NCBI GenBank assembly: GCA_039925145.1
Contig: JBDSZL010000068.1
Coordinates: forward strand, 1 to 64,000
DNA length: 64,000 nucleotides
Source of the DNA: JBDSZL01 sp039925145
GTDB lineage: Bacteria; Acidobacteriota; Vicinamibacteria; Vicinamibacterales; SCN-69-37
Direction of reading: 5' to 3'
In this document: in pieces, positions 17,698-26,343 of the stretch
Numbering within the stretch: the first letter of the stretch is position 1
Layout: every line of letters begins with the position of its first letter
Notes under the pieces: generated by a model
The model's input: the letters and a program-made list of their open reading frames with translations, nothing else
The model's database searches: none
Told to the model about the DNA's origin: nothing
Made by a program: the position numbers and the translations under genes

Positions 17698-18665
17698 TCG
17701 AGATCGAGCAGCGAGGACAGGCTGGTTCCGCGCCGCTGGGGGTGGTGTTCAGCACCTCGATGAATCGGCCCGACGCGGCGTTCGCCCTCGCGGCCATTTA
17801 TCTGGCCGCGATTAAGCGCGAGTGCCGCGTGGGCAGCGTCTGTGTCACGGGATCGGGCCTCAACGCCGCCATCTTCTGCGACGTTCTCGACCGCTTCTAC
17901 AACGGCGCCCCAAAGAACGGCAATCAGGCGCTGCCGCCCGGCCTGCTGGCGACTACCCCGCCCGCGCCCGATTCCCCAATGGTCACCGCGCCGGTCGAGC
18001 GCAAGAAGGACACGGGTGAGGCGCAGTACGTGCGCACCCTCCGCAAGGTCACCGACACGTCGCAGGCCGAGGCAGTGCTGCGCAACGGCGTCATCTTCAA
18101 CGCGGAGTCGGTCATGGTTCTCAGCGGTCCGGCCGGGCCGTTGGCGCAGAGCCTGAACCTGCTCGACGTTCCGGCGATATACCAGAAACGGGTCAAGCGT
18201 CTGGTGATCGTCGACGCCGGCGTCCCGCAAAAGGATGTGGCTGCCCTTCGGCGGATCGTCGCCGAATGGCCCACGCCCATCTTCTTCGTCGGTCGCGATG
18301 TGGGCGAGGCGCTCAAGTTTCCTGGCGCGAAGCTCGAGGAGCTCTTCGCCCCATCGCCCGCGCATCCGCTGGTCGATGCCTACAATGCCTTCAAACCGGC
18401 CCCGTACGATGCGCCGCTCTACGACGTGGCGGCGGTGCACTATGCCATCCATCCCGACTCCGGCTTCTTCGCATCGTCGGAGCCTGGCTCACTGAAGGTG
18501 GGCGACGATGGCGGCGTTCAGTTTGTGGCGGGCGGCGGCAAGATACAGCGCCTGAGCGTCGATCCGGCGAAACAGGCCGACGCGCTGGCGGCCCTCATCG
18601 CGCTGGTCACGCAAAAGCCGCCTGCGGCTCCTGGCGCCCGTGGCCGAGGCGCCGGAGCGGCATAA
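17694..18665 (+). CDS. Nucleoside hydrolase-like protein with degenerate metal motif
   Basis: A 323-residue protein resembling inosine-uridine nucleoside hydrolases (VVFSTSMNRPDAAFALAAIY at the N-terminus; LVIVDAGVPQ, PTPIFFVGRDVGEALKFPG, AHPLVDAYNAF, PLYDVAAVHYAIHPDSGFF later). In active members the first strand ends in DxDxxxDD, which binds calcium. Here it reads FSTSMNRPD and keeps only the last Asp, so hydrolase activity is questionable. No signal peptide is evident. Four-base overlap with the DUF1552 gene. Confidence 0.75.
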   Translation: MIEIEQRGQAGSAPLGVVFSTSMNRPDAAFALAAIYLAAIKRECRVGSVCVTGSGLNAAIFCDVLDRFYNGAPKNGNQALPPGLLATTPPAPDSPMVTAPVERKKDTGEAQYVRTLRKVTDTSQAEAVLRNGVIFNAESVMVLSGPAGPLAQSLNLLDVPAIYQKRVKRLVIVDAGVPQKDVAALRRIVAEWPTPIFFVGRDVGEALKFPGAKLEELFAPSPAHPLVDAYNAFKPAPYDAPLYDVAAVHYAIHPDSGFFASSEPGSLKVGDDGGVQFVAGGGKIQRLSVDPAKQADALAALIALVTQKPPAAPGARGRGAGAA

Positions 18666-18671
18666 CCAATC

Positions 18672-19988
18672 ATGAGCACATCGATCGCGTCACCCTCTGT
18701 CTCGCACCCTGCACGAAGACTTCGTCACCAGCTTCTCATCCGCACGCTTGTGGCTGGGTTTCTGTTGTGCTGTTCAGCACGACTCGCGGTCGCGCAGGGA
18801 ATCGCGATCACTCCGGTCAAGGAAGGGTTCACCTATGACATCAAGGAGCCGATCGTGTGGGATGTGGCGGCGGCAGACGCGAGCACCGGCTCTGTCGAAT
18901 TCGCGCTGCTAAAGGACGGTCAGACCAGTTACCGCACCGGAACGCTGACCCTCGAGAACGGCCGGGGCCGCATCGAGACAAGCCTCGGCGAGCCGGGCAC
19001 CGTGCTTCTGCGGATCGGCACCGGGAGGGGAGCGTCGATGGCAGGAGCGCTCGTTGCCCCCCGCCAAATCCGACCATCATCGCCCCGTCCCGCCGACTTC
19101 GACGAGTGGTGGGCTGGCAAGGTGAAGCAGTTGCACGACGTCCCCGTTCGCCCCCAGCTCACCAAGAAGGACAGCAGTCGCCCCGACGTCGACTACTTCA
19201 CGCTGACGCTCGACAACATCAACGACACCCACGTGCAGGGGCAGCTGGCCAGGCCCAATCGCGACGGCAAGTTTCCGGCGCTCGTCATCCTCCAGTGGGC
19301 GGGCGTGTACGGGCTCCCGACTTCCCGCGTGGTCGATCGGGCCGCGGAGGGCTGGCTGGCTGTCAACATCGAGCCCCACGACATTCCGAGCGACCGCCCG
19401 ACCGAGTTCTACACGGACTTGATGCGCACCTCGTTGAACAACTACCAGGCCATGGGCCAGGAGGATCGCGAGACCAGCTACTTTCTGCGAATGTACCTGG
19501 CGGCCTATCGCGCCCTCGATTACGTAACGTCGCGTTCTGATTGGGACGGTCGTACGCTGATCGTTCAAGGTACGAGCATGGGGGGCCAGCAGTCGATCGC
19601 GATGGCGGGGCTGCACCCTCGTGTCAGCGGGCTGGTGGTCATGGTGCCGTCTGGCATCGACGTCACGGCTCCGCTGGCGGGGCGCGCAGCTGGATTTCCC
19701 GACTGGGCGCGCGATGCGCGCACCAAGGCCACGCCAAAAATTCTCGAAACAGGCCGCTACTTCGATCCCGTGAACTTCGCCTCGCGCATCACGGTGCCGG
19801 CACTGGTCGCCATGGGGCTGTACGACCAGACCAGTCCGCCAGGAGGCGTCTGGGCGGCCATCAACGAGATGAAAGGGGCGGTCGAGCCGCTCCCGATGGC
19901 CTCTCCGCACCAGGATGTGAACAACAGCCAGGGACCCTACAAGCTGCGGTCCGTCGAATGGCTGAACGCGATTCTTCGTCGTCAGTGA
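18672..19988 (+). CDS. Acetyl xylan esterase-like alpha/beta hydrolase (CE7-type), exported
   Basis: A 438-residue protein with a signal peptide (LVAGFLLCCSARLAVAQG) and an N-terminal beta domain, then an AXE1/cephalosporin-C-deacetylase-like fold. FPALVILQWAGVYG leads into the core. The nucleophile Ser is in VQGTSMGGQQS, the acid in GLYDQTSPP, and the His in SPHQDVN. Predicted to deacetylate plant polysaccharides or oligosaccharides in the periplasm. Six bases after the nucleoside-hydrolase-like gene; its TGA overlaps the GTG of tldD. Confidence 0.85.
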   Translation: MSTSIASPSVSHPARRLRHQLLIRTLVAGFLLCCSARLAVAQGIAITPVKEGFTYDIKEPIVWDVAAADASTGSVEFALLKDGQTSYRTGTLTLENGRGRIETSLGEPGTVLLRIGTGRGASMAGALVAPRQIRPSSPRPADFDEWWAGKVKQLHDVPVRPQLTKKDSSRPDVDYFTLTLDNINDTHVQGQLARPNRDGKFPALVILQWAGVYGLPTSRVVDRAAEGWLAVNIEPHDIPSDRPTEFYTDLMRTSLNNYQAMGQEDRETSYFLRMYLAAYRALDYVTSRSDWDGRTLIVQGTSMGGQQSIAMAGLHPRVSGLVVMVPSGIDVTAPLAGRAAGFPDWARDARTKATPKILETGRYFDPVNFASRITVPALVAMGLYDQTSPPGGVWAAINEMKGAVEPLPMASPHQDVNNSQGPYKLRSVEWLNAILRRQ

Positions 19989-21481
19989 CGCGCGTCGATC
20001 CCGACTTTCTTCGGCTGCCCTACGCACGCCTCGCCGATGCGGCCTTGTCGCGCGCCAAGGCGTTGGGCGCCTCGTATGCCGACTTCCGGTTCGAGCGGCT
20101 GCGTGGCGAGACGATCGTGGCGCGGGATCGCGAGCTGCAGACCGCCGTGGGCAGCGAATCCATCGGGTTCTGCGTCCGGGTCATTCACAGCGGGGCCTGG
20201 GGCTTTGCGGCAGGAGTCGACCTCACGGCCGAAGCGGCGGCGCGTGTCGCGGAGCAGTCGGTCGATGTCGCGCGCACGCTCGCCGTTCTGAACACCGAGC
20301 CGGTCGAGCTTGCCGATGAACCTATCTATCGAGACACGTACGTCTCCCGCTACGAGATCGATCCCTTTACGATTCCGGAGAGGGACAAGGTCGACTTTCT
20401 GCTGCAGCTCAATCAGGAGGCGCTCGCGTCAGGTTTGATCGATCGCGTGACGTCGCACGTGATGCTCGTGTCCGAGCAGAAGTTCATGGCCACGCTCAGT
20501 GGCTCGTGGATTACCCAGCAGCGGGTGAGAGTCGAGGGCGACCTGACAGCGGTGCGAATCGACAAGGCCTCGGGTGCGTTCGAGACGATGGGGACGGCGG
20601 CGCCGCCCGCCGGCCGCGGGTGGGAGTACTTCACCCGCATTCACGACTTTCATCGCGATGCGGTAGAGATTCCCCGCCTGCTCGAAGAGAAGATGGCGTC
20701 GCCCTCGATCGAGCCTGGCCGCTACGACCTGGTCATCGATCCCAGCAATCTCTGGCTCACGATTCACGAGTCGATTGGCCACTCCACGGAGCTGGACCGC
20801 GTACTGGGATACGAGGCGAACTACGCGGGCACGTCGTTCGCGACGCTCGACAAGCTCGGCACGCTGCAGTTCGGCACGCCCCTCATGCAGGTCGTGGCCG
20901 ATCGGTCGGTGGAGCACGGCCTGGCGACCGTGGGATACGACGATGAGGGCGTGGCGGCGCAGTCGTGGGACATCATCCGCGACGGTGTGCTCGTGGGCTA
21001 TCAGCTGAATCGCCAGATGGCGCACAAGCAGGGCTTCGGCCGATCGAACGGGTGCGCATTTGCCGATTCCCCAGGGCACGTGCCGCTGCAGCGGATGCCG
21101 AACGTCTCGCTTTGCGCGTCCGATCGGCCCGTCACGCTCGACGATCTGATCGGCGGCGTCGACGACGGCATCTACATTGTCGGAGACAAGAGCTGGTCTA
21201 TCGACATGCAGCGGTACAACTTTCAGTTCACGGGTCAGAAGTTCTTCCGCATCCGTGGCGGGAAGCTGGTCGGGCAGGTCAAGGATGTCGCCTATCAGTC
21301 CCGCACCACGGATTTCTGGAACGCGCTCAGTGCCGTAGGCGGCGAAAGCACCTACCTGCTCGGCGGAGCGTTCAACTGCGGCAAGGGGCAACCCGGCCAG
21401 ATTGCGCCTGTCACGCACGGGTGTCCCGCGGCGCTGTTCCGACAGATCAACGTGCTCAACACCTCGGAGGAAGGACGCTGA
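19985..21481 (+). CDS. tldD: TldD family metalloprotease subunit
   Basis: About 498 residues with start GTG 19985 overlapping the preceding stop (GTGA). TldD/TldE form a heterodimeric Zn protease that trims unfolded or modified peptides, for example microcin B17 leader removal in E. coli. The zinc site HESIGH followed by ELDRVLGYE is intact, and the C-terminal TldD block (GVLVGYQLNRQMAHKQGFGR, GQVKDVAYQSRTTDFWNALS) is present. Cytoplasmic. The partner gene follows immediately; no RiPP precursor gene is visible nearby. Confidence 0.93.
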   Translation: MTRVDPDFLRLPYARLADAALSRAKALGASYADFRFERLRGETIVARDRELQTAVGSESIGFCVRVIHSGAWGFAAGVDLTAEAAARVAEQSVDVARTLAVLNTEPVELADEPIYRDTYVSRYEIDPFTIPERDKVDFLLQLNQEALASGLIDRVTSHVMLVSEQKFMATLSGSWITQQRVRVEGDLTAVRIDKASGAFETMGTAAPPAGRGWEYFTRIHDFHRDAVEIPRLLEEKMASPSIEPGRYDLVIDPSNLWLTIHESIGHSTELDRVLGYEANYAGTSFATLDKLGTLQFGTPLMQVVADRSVEHGLATVGYDDEGVAAQSWDIIRDGVLVGYQLNRQMAHKQGFGRSNGCAFADSPGHVPLQRMPNVSLCASDRPVTLDDLIGGVDDGIYIVGDKSWSIDMQRYNFQFTGQKFFRIRGGKLVGQVKDVAYQSRTTDFWNALSAVGGESTYLLGGAFNCGKGQPGQIAPVTHGCPAALFRQINVLNTSEEGR

Positions 21482-22836
21482 CGATTCAGGAGGCGATCGA
21501 GCGCGTGCTGGCCCTCTCACGGGCCGATGCCTGCGTGGTGATCGGCCGCCGCGATTCGACGGCCAATCTTCGCTGGGCAAACAACACGGCAACGACCAAC
21601 GGCGTGGCGGAGGAAGTGTCGCTGTCGATTGTGTCGATCATGGGGCGGCGAGTCGCGTCGGTGACGCGCACGCACTTTCCGGCGGACGATCTCGAGGCCA
21701 TGGTGCGAGAGTCCGAGGCCGCCTGCGAGGGTAAGCCCGAGGCGCCCGACTTCATGCCGCTGCCCGTTTCTACGACATCGGTCGTTGACTGGGCGGAGCC
21801 CGCCGGTTCAACCGATATTCGAATCTTCGACGGCTTTGCGCATCGGCTTGCCGGCGTGTTCGGGCGCGCGCGTGCGGCGAACCTCCAGACATTCGGATAC
21901 GGCGAGCACCAGGCATCGACGACGTGGCTGGCCAGCTCTACGGGCCTGCGGCGGAGGCACGCGAGCCGGATTGGCAAGGTGGAGGTCACGGCGAAGACGC
22001 CGGACTTCTCGCGGTCGTCGTGGGGCGGCACCGTGACGGAGGCATTCGCGGACGTCGATCCAGACGCGTTGTTCGATCGGCTGCAGCGGCGGCTCGACTG
22101 GTCGAGCCGCATCATCGCGCTGCCCGCCGGACACTATCAGGTGTTGCTCGAGCCCTCCGCGACCGCCGACCTGGCGGTGGCGACCTACGAACTGATGGCG
22201 CGTCGCGATGCGGACGAAGGCCGCAGCCCCTTTTCGTCGCCAGGGGGCGGCGCTCGCCTCGGCGAGCGTCTCTTCGGGGGACTGACGATGTACTCGGATC
22301 CGACCGAGCCGGGCATTGGTGCCATCCCGTTTCATTCCAGCGTAGACTCGGGCAGTATGAGCTCGGTCTTCGACAACGGGCTCGACGCGACGCGTACGGA
22401 GTGGATCGAAGATGGATACTTGCGGGCGCTCGTCACCCCGCGTTACTGGGCCGCGCGAGCGCATGCCGGCGCCATCCCCTATGTCGACAATCTGATCGTC
22501 GCGGGCGAGGGGCCGTCGCTCGAGCAGATGGTGGCCAGTACTAAACGGGGATTACTGGTGACGTGCTTCTGGTACATCCGGACTGTCGATCCGCAGACGG
22601 CGCTGATGACCGGCTTGACGCGCGATGGCGTGTTTCTGGTCGAGAACGGCGAGATCGCAGGCGCGGTGAACAATTTTCGATGGAACATGAGTCCGATCGG
22701 GGCGTTCGCGCAAACATCGGAAATCGGCCGGACGGGCATGGCGCTGCCACGGGAGCACGACGAGTTCCTCCGCGCCAAGGCACCGGCGACGAGGATTGAC
22801 GATTTCAACATGAGCTCGGTGAGCGAGGCTACGTAA
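21478..22836 (+). CDS. pmbA: TldE/PmbA family protease subunit
   Basis: About 452 residues. Non-catalytic partner of TldD: no HExxxH, but the family signature is present (YQVLLEPSATADLAVATYEL, RTVDPQTALMTGLTRDGVFL, GAVNNFRWNMSPIGAFAQ). The start is unusual. The frame begins with CTG at 21478, overlapping the tldD stop, with GGAGGAAGG directly upstream; the next conventional start is GTG 21505, which would remove the first nine residues. The operon ends here, shortly before a heptamer array. Confidence 0.9.
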   Translation: MTIQEAIERVLALSRADACVVIGRRDSTANLRWANNTATTNGVAEEVSLSIVSIMGRRVASVTRTHFPADDLEAMVRESEAACEGKPEAPDFMPLPVSTTSVVDWAEPAGSTDIRIFDGFAHRLAGVFGRARAANLQTFGYGEHQASTTWLASSTGLRRRHASRIGKVEVTAKTPDFSRSSWGGTVTEAFADVDPDALFDRLQRRLDWSSRIIALPAGHYQVLLEPSATADLAVATYELMARRDADEGRSPFSSPGGGARLGERLFGGLTMYSDPTEPGIGAIPFHSSVDSGSMSSVFDNGLDATRTEWIEDGYLRALVTPRYWAARAHAGAIPYVDNLIVAGEGPSLEQMVASTKRGLLVTCFWYIRTVDPQTALMTGLTRDGVFLVENGEIAGAVNNFRWNMSPIGAFAQTSEIGRTGMALPREHDEFLRAKAPATRIDDFNMSSVSEAT

Positions 22837-22840
22837 GAAC

Positions 22841-22926
22841 GGCTCGCGGCTTGGGGCTCGGGGCTTACGGCTCGGGGCTTGGGGCTCGCGGCTCGGGGCT
22901 TACGGCTCACGGCTTACGCGGCTTGG
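22841..22926. repeat. Heptanucleotide array A (GGCTYRS)
   Basis: Eleven contiguous heptamers, GGCT(C/T)(G/A)(G/C), and a twelfth after a two-base break, starting five bases after the tldE stop. Examples: GGCTCGC, GGCTTGG, GGCTTAC. Opposite in orientation to arrays at 26344-26460 and 47591-47652. Confidence 0.9.
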
Positions 22927-22960
22927 GGGCGGGCGTGTGTCGTGTGCTAACCTTTCGCCC

Positions 22961-23806
22961 ATGGATCCAATTTCCAGACGTAATTTTCTAGCAATCGCTG
23001 GCGCGATGCCGCTTGCGGCCAGTGTGCTCGCACAGCGCCGCACAATCCCGATCGGCCTCGAGTTGTACTCGGTGCGCAACGAACTCACGCGCGACCTGCT
23101 CGGCACGGTCGCAGCGGTCGGCAAGATGGGGTATCAGGTGGTGGAGTTCTACGCGCCTTACCTCGACTGGACTCCCGCGATCGCAAAGGACGTGCGCAAG
23201 GTCCTCGACGACAATGGGCTCAAGTGCCATTCGACCCACAACAACGACCCGTCCTTCACGCCAGATGGTTTGAAGAAGGCCATCGAGCTCAACCAGATTA
23301 TTGGCAGCCAGTCGCTCATCAGAGCCAGCGCGCCGCGGACGAGTACTGTCGACGGGTGGAAGCAGCTGGCGACGCAGCTCAGTGACGTCTCGGCGCAGCT
23401 CAAGCCTCTGGGCCTGGCAACCGGGTACCACAACCACCAGACCGAGTGGAATGCCGTGGAAGGCCAGCGCCCCATGGACGTCATTGCCGCGAACACGCCC
23501 AATGAGGTAACGCTGCAGTTCGATGTCGGCACCTGCGTGGAAGTCGGCGCCGACCCCATTGCCTGGATCAAAGCGCATCCAGGGCGCATCCGCAGCGTCC
23601 ATTGCACGGATTGGGGCGCAGGGGCGGGCCGTGGCTACGCCGTGGCGTTCGGCGAGGGCGACTGCCCGTGGAAGCCGATCTTCGAAACGGCGGAGGCAGT
23701 CGGCGGCGTGCAGTACTACCTGATCGAACAGGAGCAGAGCGCCCCGGGCATGGCGCTGCAGATGGCGCAGAAGTGCCTCGATAACTACAAGAAGCTCCGC
23801 GCGTAA
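22961..23806 (+). CDS. Exported sugar phosphate isomerase/epimerase family protein
   Basis: A 281-residue TIM barrel of the xylose isomerase-like family, with a twin-arginine-type N-terminus (MDPISRRNFLAIAGAMPLAA). Barrel elements: IGLELYSVRNELTRD, GYQVVEFYAP, HSTHNNDPSF, LGLATGYHNHQTEW, VTLQFDVGTCVEVG, IRSVHCTDWG and a final QYYLIEQEQS. The Glu, His, Asp and Glu positions are compatible with a metal site. ATG 22961 is chosen since the frame upstream adds nothing conserved. Exported; substrate unknown. A rho-independent terminator follows at 23881-23926. Confidence 0.85.
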   Translation: MDPISRRNFLAIAGAMPLAASVLAQRRTIPIGLELYSVRNELTRDLLGTVAAVGKMGYQVVEFYAPYLDWTPAIAKDVRKVLDDNGLKCHSTHNNDPSFTPDGLKKAIELNQIIGSQSLIRASAPRTSTVDGWKQLATQLSDVSAQLKPLGLATGYHNHQTEWNAVEGQRPMDVIAANTPNEVTLQFDVGTCVEVGADPIAWIKAHPGRIRSVHCTDWGAGAGRGYAVAFGEGDCPWKPIFETAEAVGGVQYYLIEQEQSAPGMALQMAQKCLDNYKKLRA

Positions 23807-23811
23807 GAGGC

Positions 23812-23897
23812 GTCTAAGAGACCGGGTCTTCCTTAGGGCGGTCTAGGAGACCGGGTCTTCCTTGAATTATAGGCGTCTAGGAGACCGGGTCTTCCTT
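23812..23897. repeat. Triplicated 23-base repeat GTCTARGAGACCGGGTCTTCCTT
   Basis: Three near-identical copies at 23812-23834, 23841-23863 and 23875-23897, followed by an inverted partial copy at 23907-23921. The third copy and the inverted copy form a terminator stem. The end of the convergent hydrolase gene (stop 23877-23879) is encoded within the third copy and its inverted partner. Confidence 0.9.
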
Positions 23898-24560
23898 AGA
23901 ATATTGGGAAGACCCGGTCTCTTTTTGTTGCGCGATGCTCTTGAGCATCTTCCGCGCGTGTTCGATCTCGTCGTCGTTCACCGTGTGGCCCATGCCCGGG
24001 TAGATGCGGGTGGTCACATCAGCACCCATTCGCGAGAACACGACCGCACTCTCCTCGACGCGGGTCTTGGGAATGTGCGCGTCGACGTCGCTGCACCCGA
24101 GAAAAACGGGCGTGCCCGCGAAGTCGCCAGTCGTGTCCCAAGTGGTGCCGGGCGGCCCGATCAAGCCGCCGCTGAATACCACCACGCCGCCCCACCGACC
24201 CGGGTGCCTCACTGCGAATTCAGCTGCCAGACACGCACCTTGCGAAAATCCGAGCAGCACGATCCGATCGCGCTTAATGCCTCGCTGTTCGCAGTCCTGG
24301 ACGATCTGTTCGACCACACAAAGCGCCGATGAGAGGTCGGGTTCGTTGCGGGAGATCTCCGAGAGAAAGCTCAGCGGATACCACGTGCGGTTCGCCGCGG
24401 CTGGTGCCAGGTAGGTCGCTGCGGGGCAATCGAGGTGAGGCACCAGGCCGAGGATGTCCTGGGGCGACGCGCCGCGTCCGTGGAGCATGAGGACCACGTG
24501 CCCCGTGTTGCTGATTGCAGCGCCCGCCGTGAACAGCGCCTGACCTTCATGTGGTGGCAT
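23877..24560 (-). CDS. Phospholipase/carboxylesterase family alpha/beta hydrolase (MhqD-like)
   Basis: A 227-residue serine hydrolase: VVLMLHGRGASPQD oxyanion region, nucleophile in VLLGFSQGACLAAEF, Asp in LGCSDVDAHIP, His in IYPGMGHTVNDDE. It resembles MhqD/YodD-type and carboxylesterase-2 proteins. The last ~12 residues (KETGSSQ and YSKEDPVS) are encoded by the intergenic repeat rather than by conserved sequence. Its start overlaps the upstream dioxygenase gene by 14 bases. The dioxygenase-plus-hydrolase pairing is the one known for quinone/catechol detoxification in Firmicutes (MhqA/MhqO with MhqD), so aromatic electrophile detoxification is inferred. Confidence 0.85.
   Translation of the reverse strand: MPPHEGQALFTAGAAISNTGHVVLMLHGRGASPQDILGLVPHLDCPAATYLAPAAANRTWYPLSFLSEISRNEPDLSSALCVVEQIVQDCEQRGIKRDRIVLLGFSQGACLAAEFAVRHPGRWGGVVVFSGGLIGPPGTTWDTTGDFAGTPVFLGCSDVDAHIPKTRVEESAVVFSRMGADVTTRIYPGMGHTVNDDEIEHARKMLKSIAQQKETGSSQYSKEDPVS
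23881..23926 (+). terminator. Rho-independent terminator of the exported isomerase gene
   Basis: A 15-base perfect stem (23881-23895 with 23907-23921), an 11-base AT-rich loop, then CTTTTTG on the plus strand. The minus strand has no comparable T-run, so it is directional for the plus-strand transcript, though it overlaps the 3' end of the convergent gene. Confidence 0.85.
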
Positions 24561-25512
24561 GACGCACCGGCTCGGGGATGGTGACGGCGGGCAGACCGGC
24601 TTCGATCTCCGCGCGAGACGATTCTTCCCAAGCCGGCAGCTTCAGGTGCTGGCCCAGCGAGGCGGCTGGTTCGTCCACGAGAAAGCCGGGCTGCATCGTC
24701 GCGATCTCACAGAGCACGCCGCCGGGTTCACGGAAGTAGATGGATTGAAAGTACTGGCGATCCATGACCTCCGTGACGGGGATGCCCGCGCGCATCAGCT
24801 CGCGACGCATCTGCAATTGATCGGCTTCGTCTGGAACGGCCATGGCGACGTGGTGGACGGTTCCGATGCCGTTGACGGCCTGTGGCCCTCCGCGCACGTG
24901 GATGACGTCGATCCAGCGACCAGGTCCGGGCTGGTTGACGCCCAAGCGTGTGCGGCCGTCCATCTGATTCACGATCTCGAATCCGAGCATGGTCTTTAGA
25001 AACTCGAGCGTTGGCTGCGGCGACGCGACGGTCATCGTCACGCTGTGCAGACCTCGCACTGCCGCGCGCTGATCGATCGCTGCCGACGTCCAGGCGGGGC
25101 GATCGTCGGCGGCCTCCACGAGCTCGATGACGAGCCCTGACGGATCACGGCAGATGAGCGAGGCCTCTCCGAAATGCGAGGGCGGCAGCTCGGCGGAGGT
25201 GCCGAGCGCCCGCATCCGCGATTGCCAGAAGGGGATAGAGCCGATCGGAATCGAGAACGACGTCACCGTGACCTGCCCGGTGCCGAACGTGCCGGCCCGC
25301 ACCCCGTAGCCGTGATACGGAAACGTGGTCCACACGGTGCCAGGTGTCCCGACTTCGGTGCCGTAGTAGAAGTGATAGACCTGGTTGTTGTCGAAATTGA
25401 CGGTCTTCTTGACCAGCCGCAGCCCAAGGGCTGCGACATAGAAATCCAGGTCGGGCTGCGCCTGGTCGACCGTGGCCGTCACATGGTGGAGTCCCTGGAT
25501 GGGTGAGGTCAT
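24547..25512 (-). CDS. Ring-cleaving dioxygenase, VOC superfamily (MhqA/MhqO-like)
   Basis: A 321-residue protein made of two glyoxalase/VOC modules. Module 1 has GLHHVTATVDQAQPDLDFYV and ICRDPSGLVIELVEA. Module 2 has RGLHSVTMTVASPQPTLEFL, VHHVAMAVPDEADQ and YFREPGGVLCEIATMQPGF. The metal ligands of this group are His from the HHV motif and Glu near the module ends. ATG 25512 begins MTSPIQGLHHVTA, matching the family start. Predicted to cleave hydroquinone or catechol-type rings; paired in an operon with the hydrolase downstream. Confidence 0.85.
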   Translation of the reverse strand: MTSPIQGLHHVTATVDQAQPDLDFYVAALGLRLVKKTVNFDNNQVYHFYYGTEVGTPGTVWTTFPYHGYGVRAGTFGTGQVTVTSFSIPIGSIPFWQSRMRALGTSAELPPSHFGEASLICRDPSGLVIELVEAADDRPAWTSAAIDQRAAVRGLHSVTMTVASPQPTLEFLKTMLGFEIVNQMDGRTRLGVNQPGPGRWIDVIHVRGGPQAVNGIGTVHHVAMAVPDEADQLQMRRELMRAGIPVTEVMDRQYFQSIYFREPGGVLCEIATMQPGFLVDEPAASLGQHLKLPAWEESSRAEIEAGLPAVTIPEPVRHATT

Positions 25513-25628
25513 CGGCTTATTCTGGGCGCGCGCGGGCCGGAGGGCAACAGGCAGGGCAGAGCCCCGTTTCGGACTACACTGAAACGTTCTCGAGCGCACG
25601 GGGCGCGAGAGGCGACCGCAAGGGAGTC

Positions 25629-26318
25629 ATGAGCGACCACGCGCACGCGAACCCAGTCTGGGGCCTGATGGGCATGCTGTTCCGCAGCCACCCCTGGCAC
25701 GGCGTCCCTATCGGGCGGCAGTCGCCTGAAATCGTCACCTGTTTCATCGAGATCGTGCCGAGCGATCTCGTCAAGTACGAGATCGACAAGTCGACCGGGC
25801 ATCTCAAGATCGATCGGCCCCAGCAGTACTCCAATGTGTGTCCGGCGCCGTACGGCCTCATTCCGCAGACGTTCTGCGGCAGTCGCGTGGCGGCGCTCTC
25901 GGCGGCGCGAACGGGCCGCGCGCCGCTGACCGGCGACGGCGACCCGCTCGATGTCTGCGTACTGACGCAGAGCCCGATCACCCACGGCGACATCCTGCTG
26001 CGCGCCCGTCCTATCGGTGGCCTTCGCATGATCGACGGCGAAGAGGCCGACGACAAGGTGCTGGCCGTGCTCGAAGGAGATGCCGCCTACGGCACGTGGC
26101 GCGACGTGGAGGATTGCCCGTCGGCCATGATCGAGCGCCTCGTCCACTATTTCGAGACCTACAAACTCGCGCCTGGCGCCACCGAGAAGCCGTGCGAAGT
26201 GGCGCACGTCTTCGGCCGCGACGCCGCGCACGAGCTGATCGATCAATCCCGCCTCGACTACCAGGAGCACTTCGGCGCCCTCGATTCGCTCTTGTCCGCC
26301 GTGCTGCGCGGTCAGTAA
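25629..26318 (+). CDS. ppa: Inorganic pyrophosphatase, family I, with extended N-terminus
   Basis: A 229-residue protein hydrolysing pyrophosphate to phosphate. The diagnostic family I metal-binding signature is present as GDGDPLDVCVL, with VPSDLVKYEIDKSTGHLKID and YGLIPQTFCG upstream and DDKVLAVLEGDAAYG downstream. It is longer than the ~175-residue E. coli enzyme because of an N-terminal extension (MSDHAHANPVWGLMGMLFRS). ATG 25629 with AGGGAG nearby is the chosen start. Monocistronic; followed by array B and the GntR promoter. Confidence 0.92.
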   Translation: MSDHAHANPVWGLMGMLFRSHPWHGVPIGRQSPEIVTCFIEIVPSDLVKYEIDKSTGHLKIDRPQQYSNVCPAPYGLIPQTFCGSRVAALSAARTGRAPLTGDGDPLDVCVLTQSPITHGDILLRARPIGGLRMIDGEEADDKVLAVLEGDAAYGTWRDVEDCPSAMIERLVHYFETYKLAPGATEKPCEVAHVFGRDAAHELIDQSRLDYQEHFGALDSLLSAVLRGQ

Positions 26319-26343
26319 CGACGCGCGCCAGAGTCGCGCAATC

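Noticed and set aside
22841..22926. CRISPR array
   Set aside because: Units are 7 bases with no spacers and no cas genes nearby.
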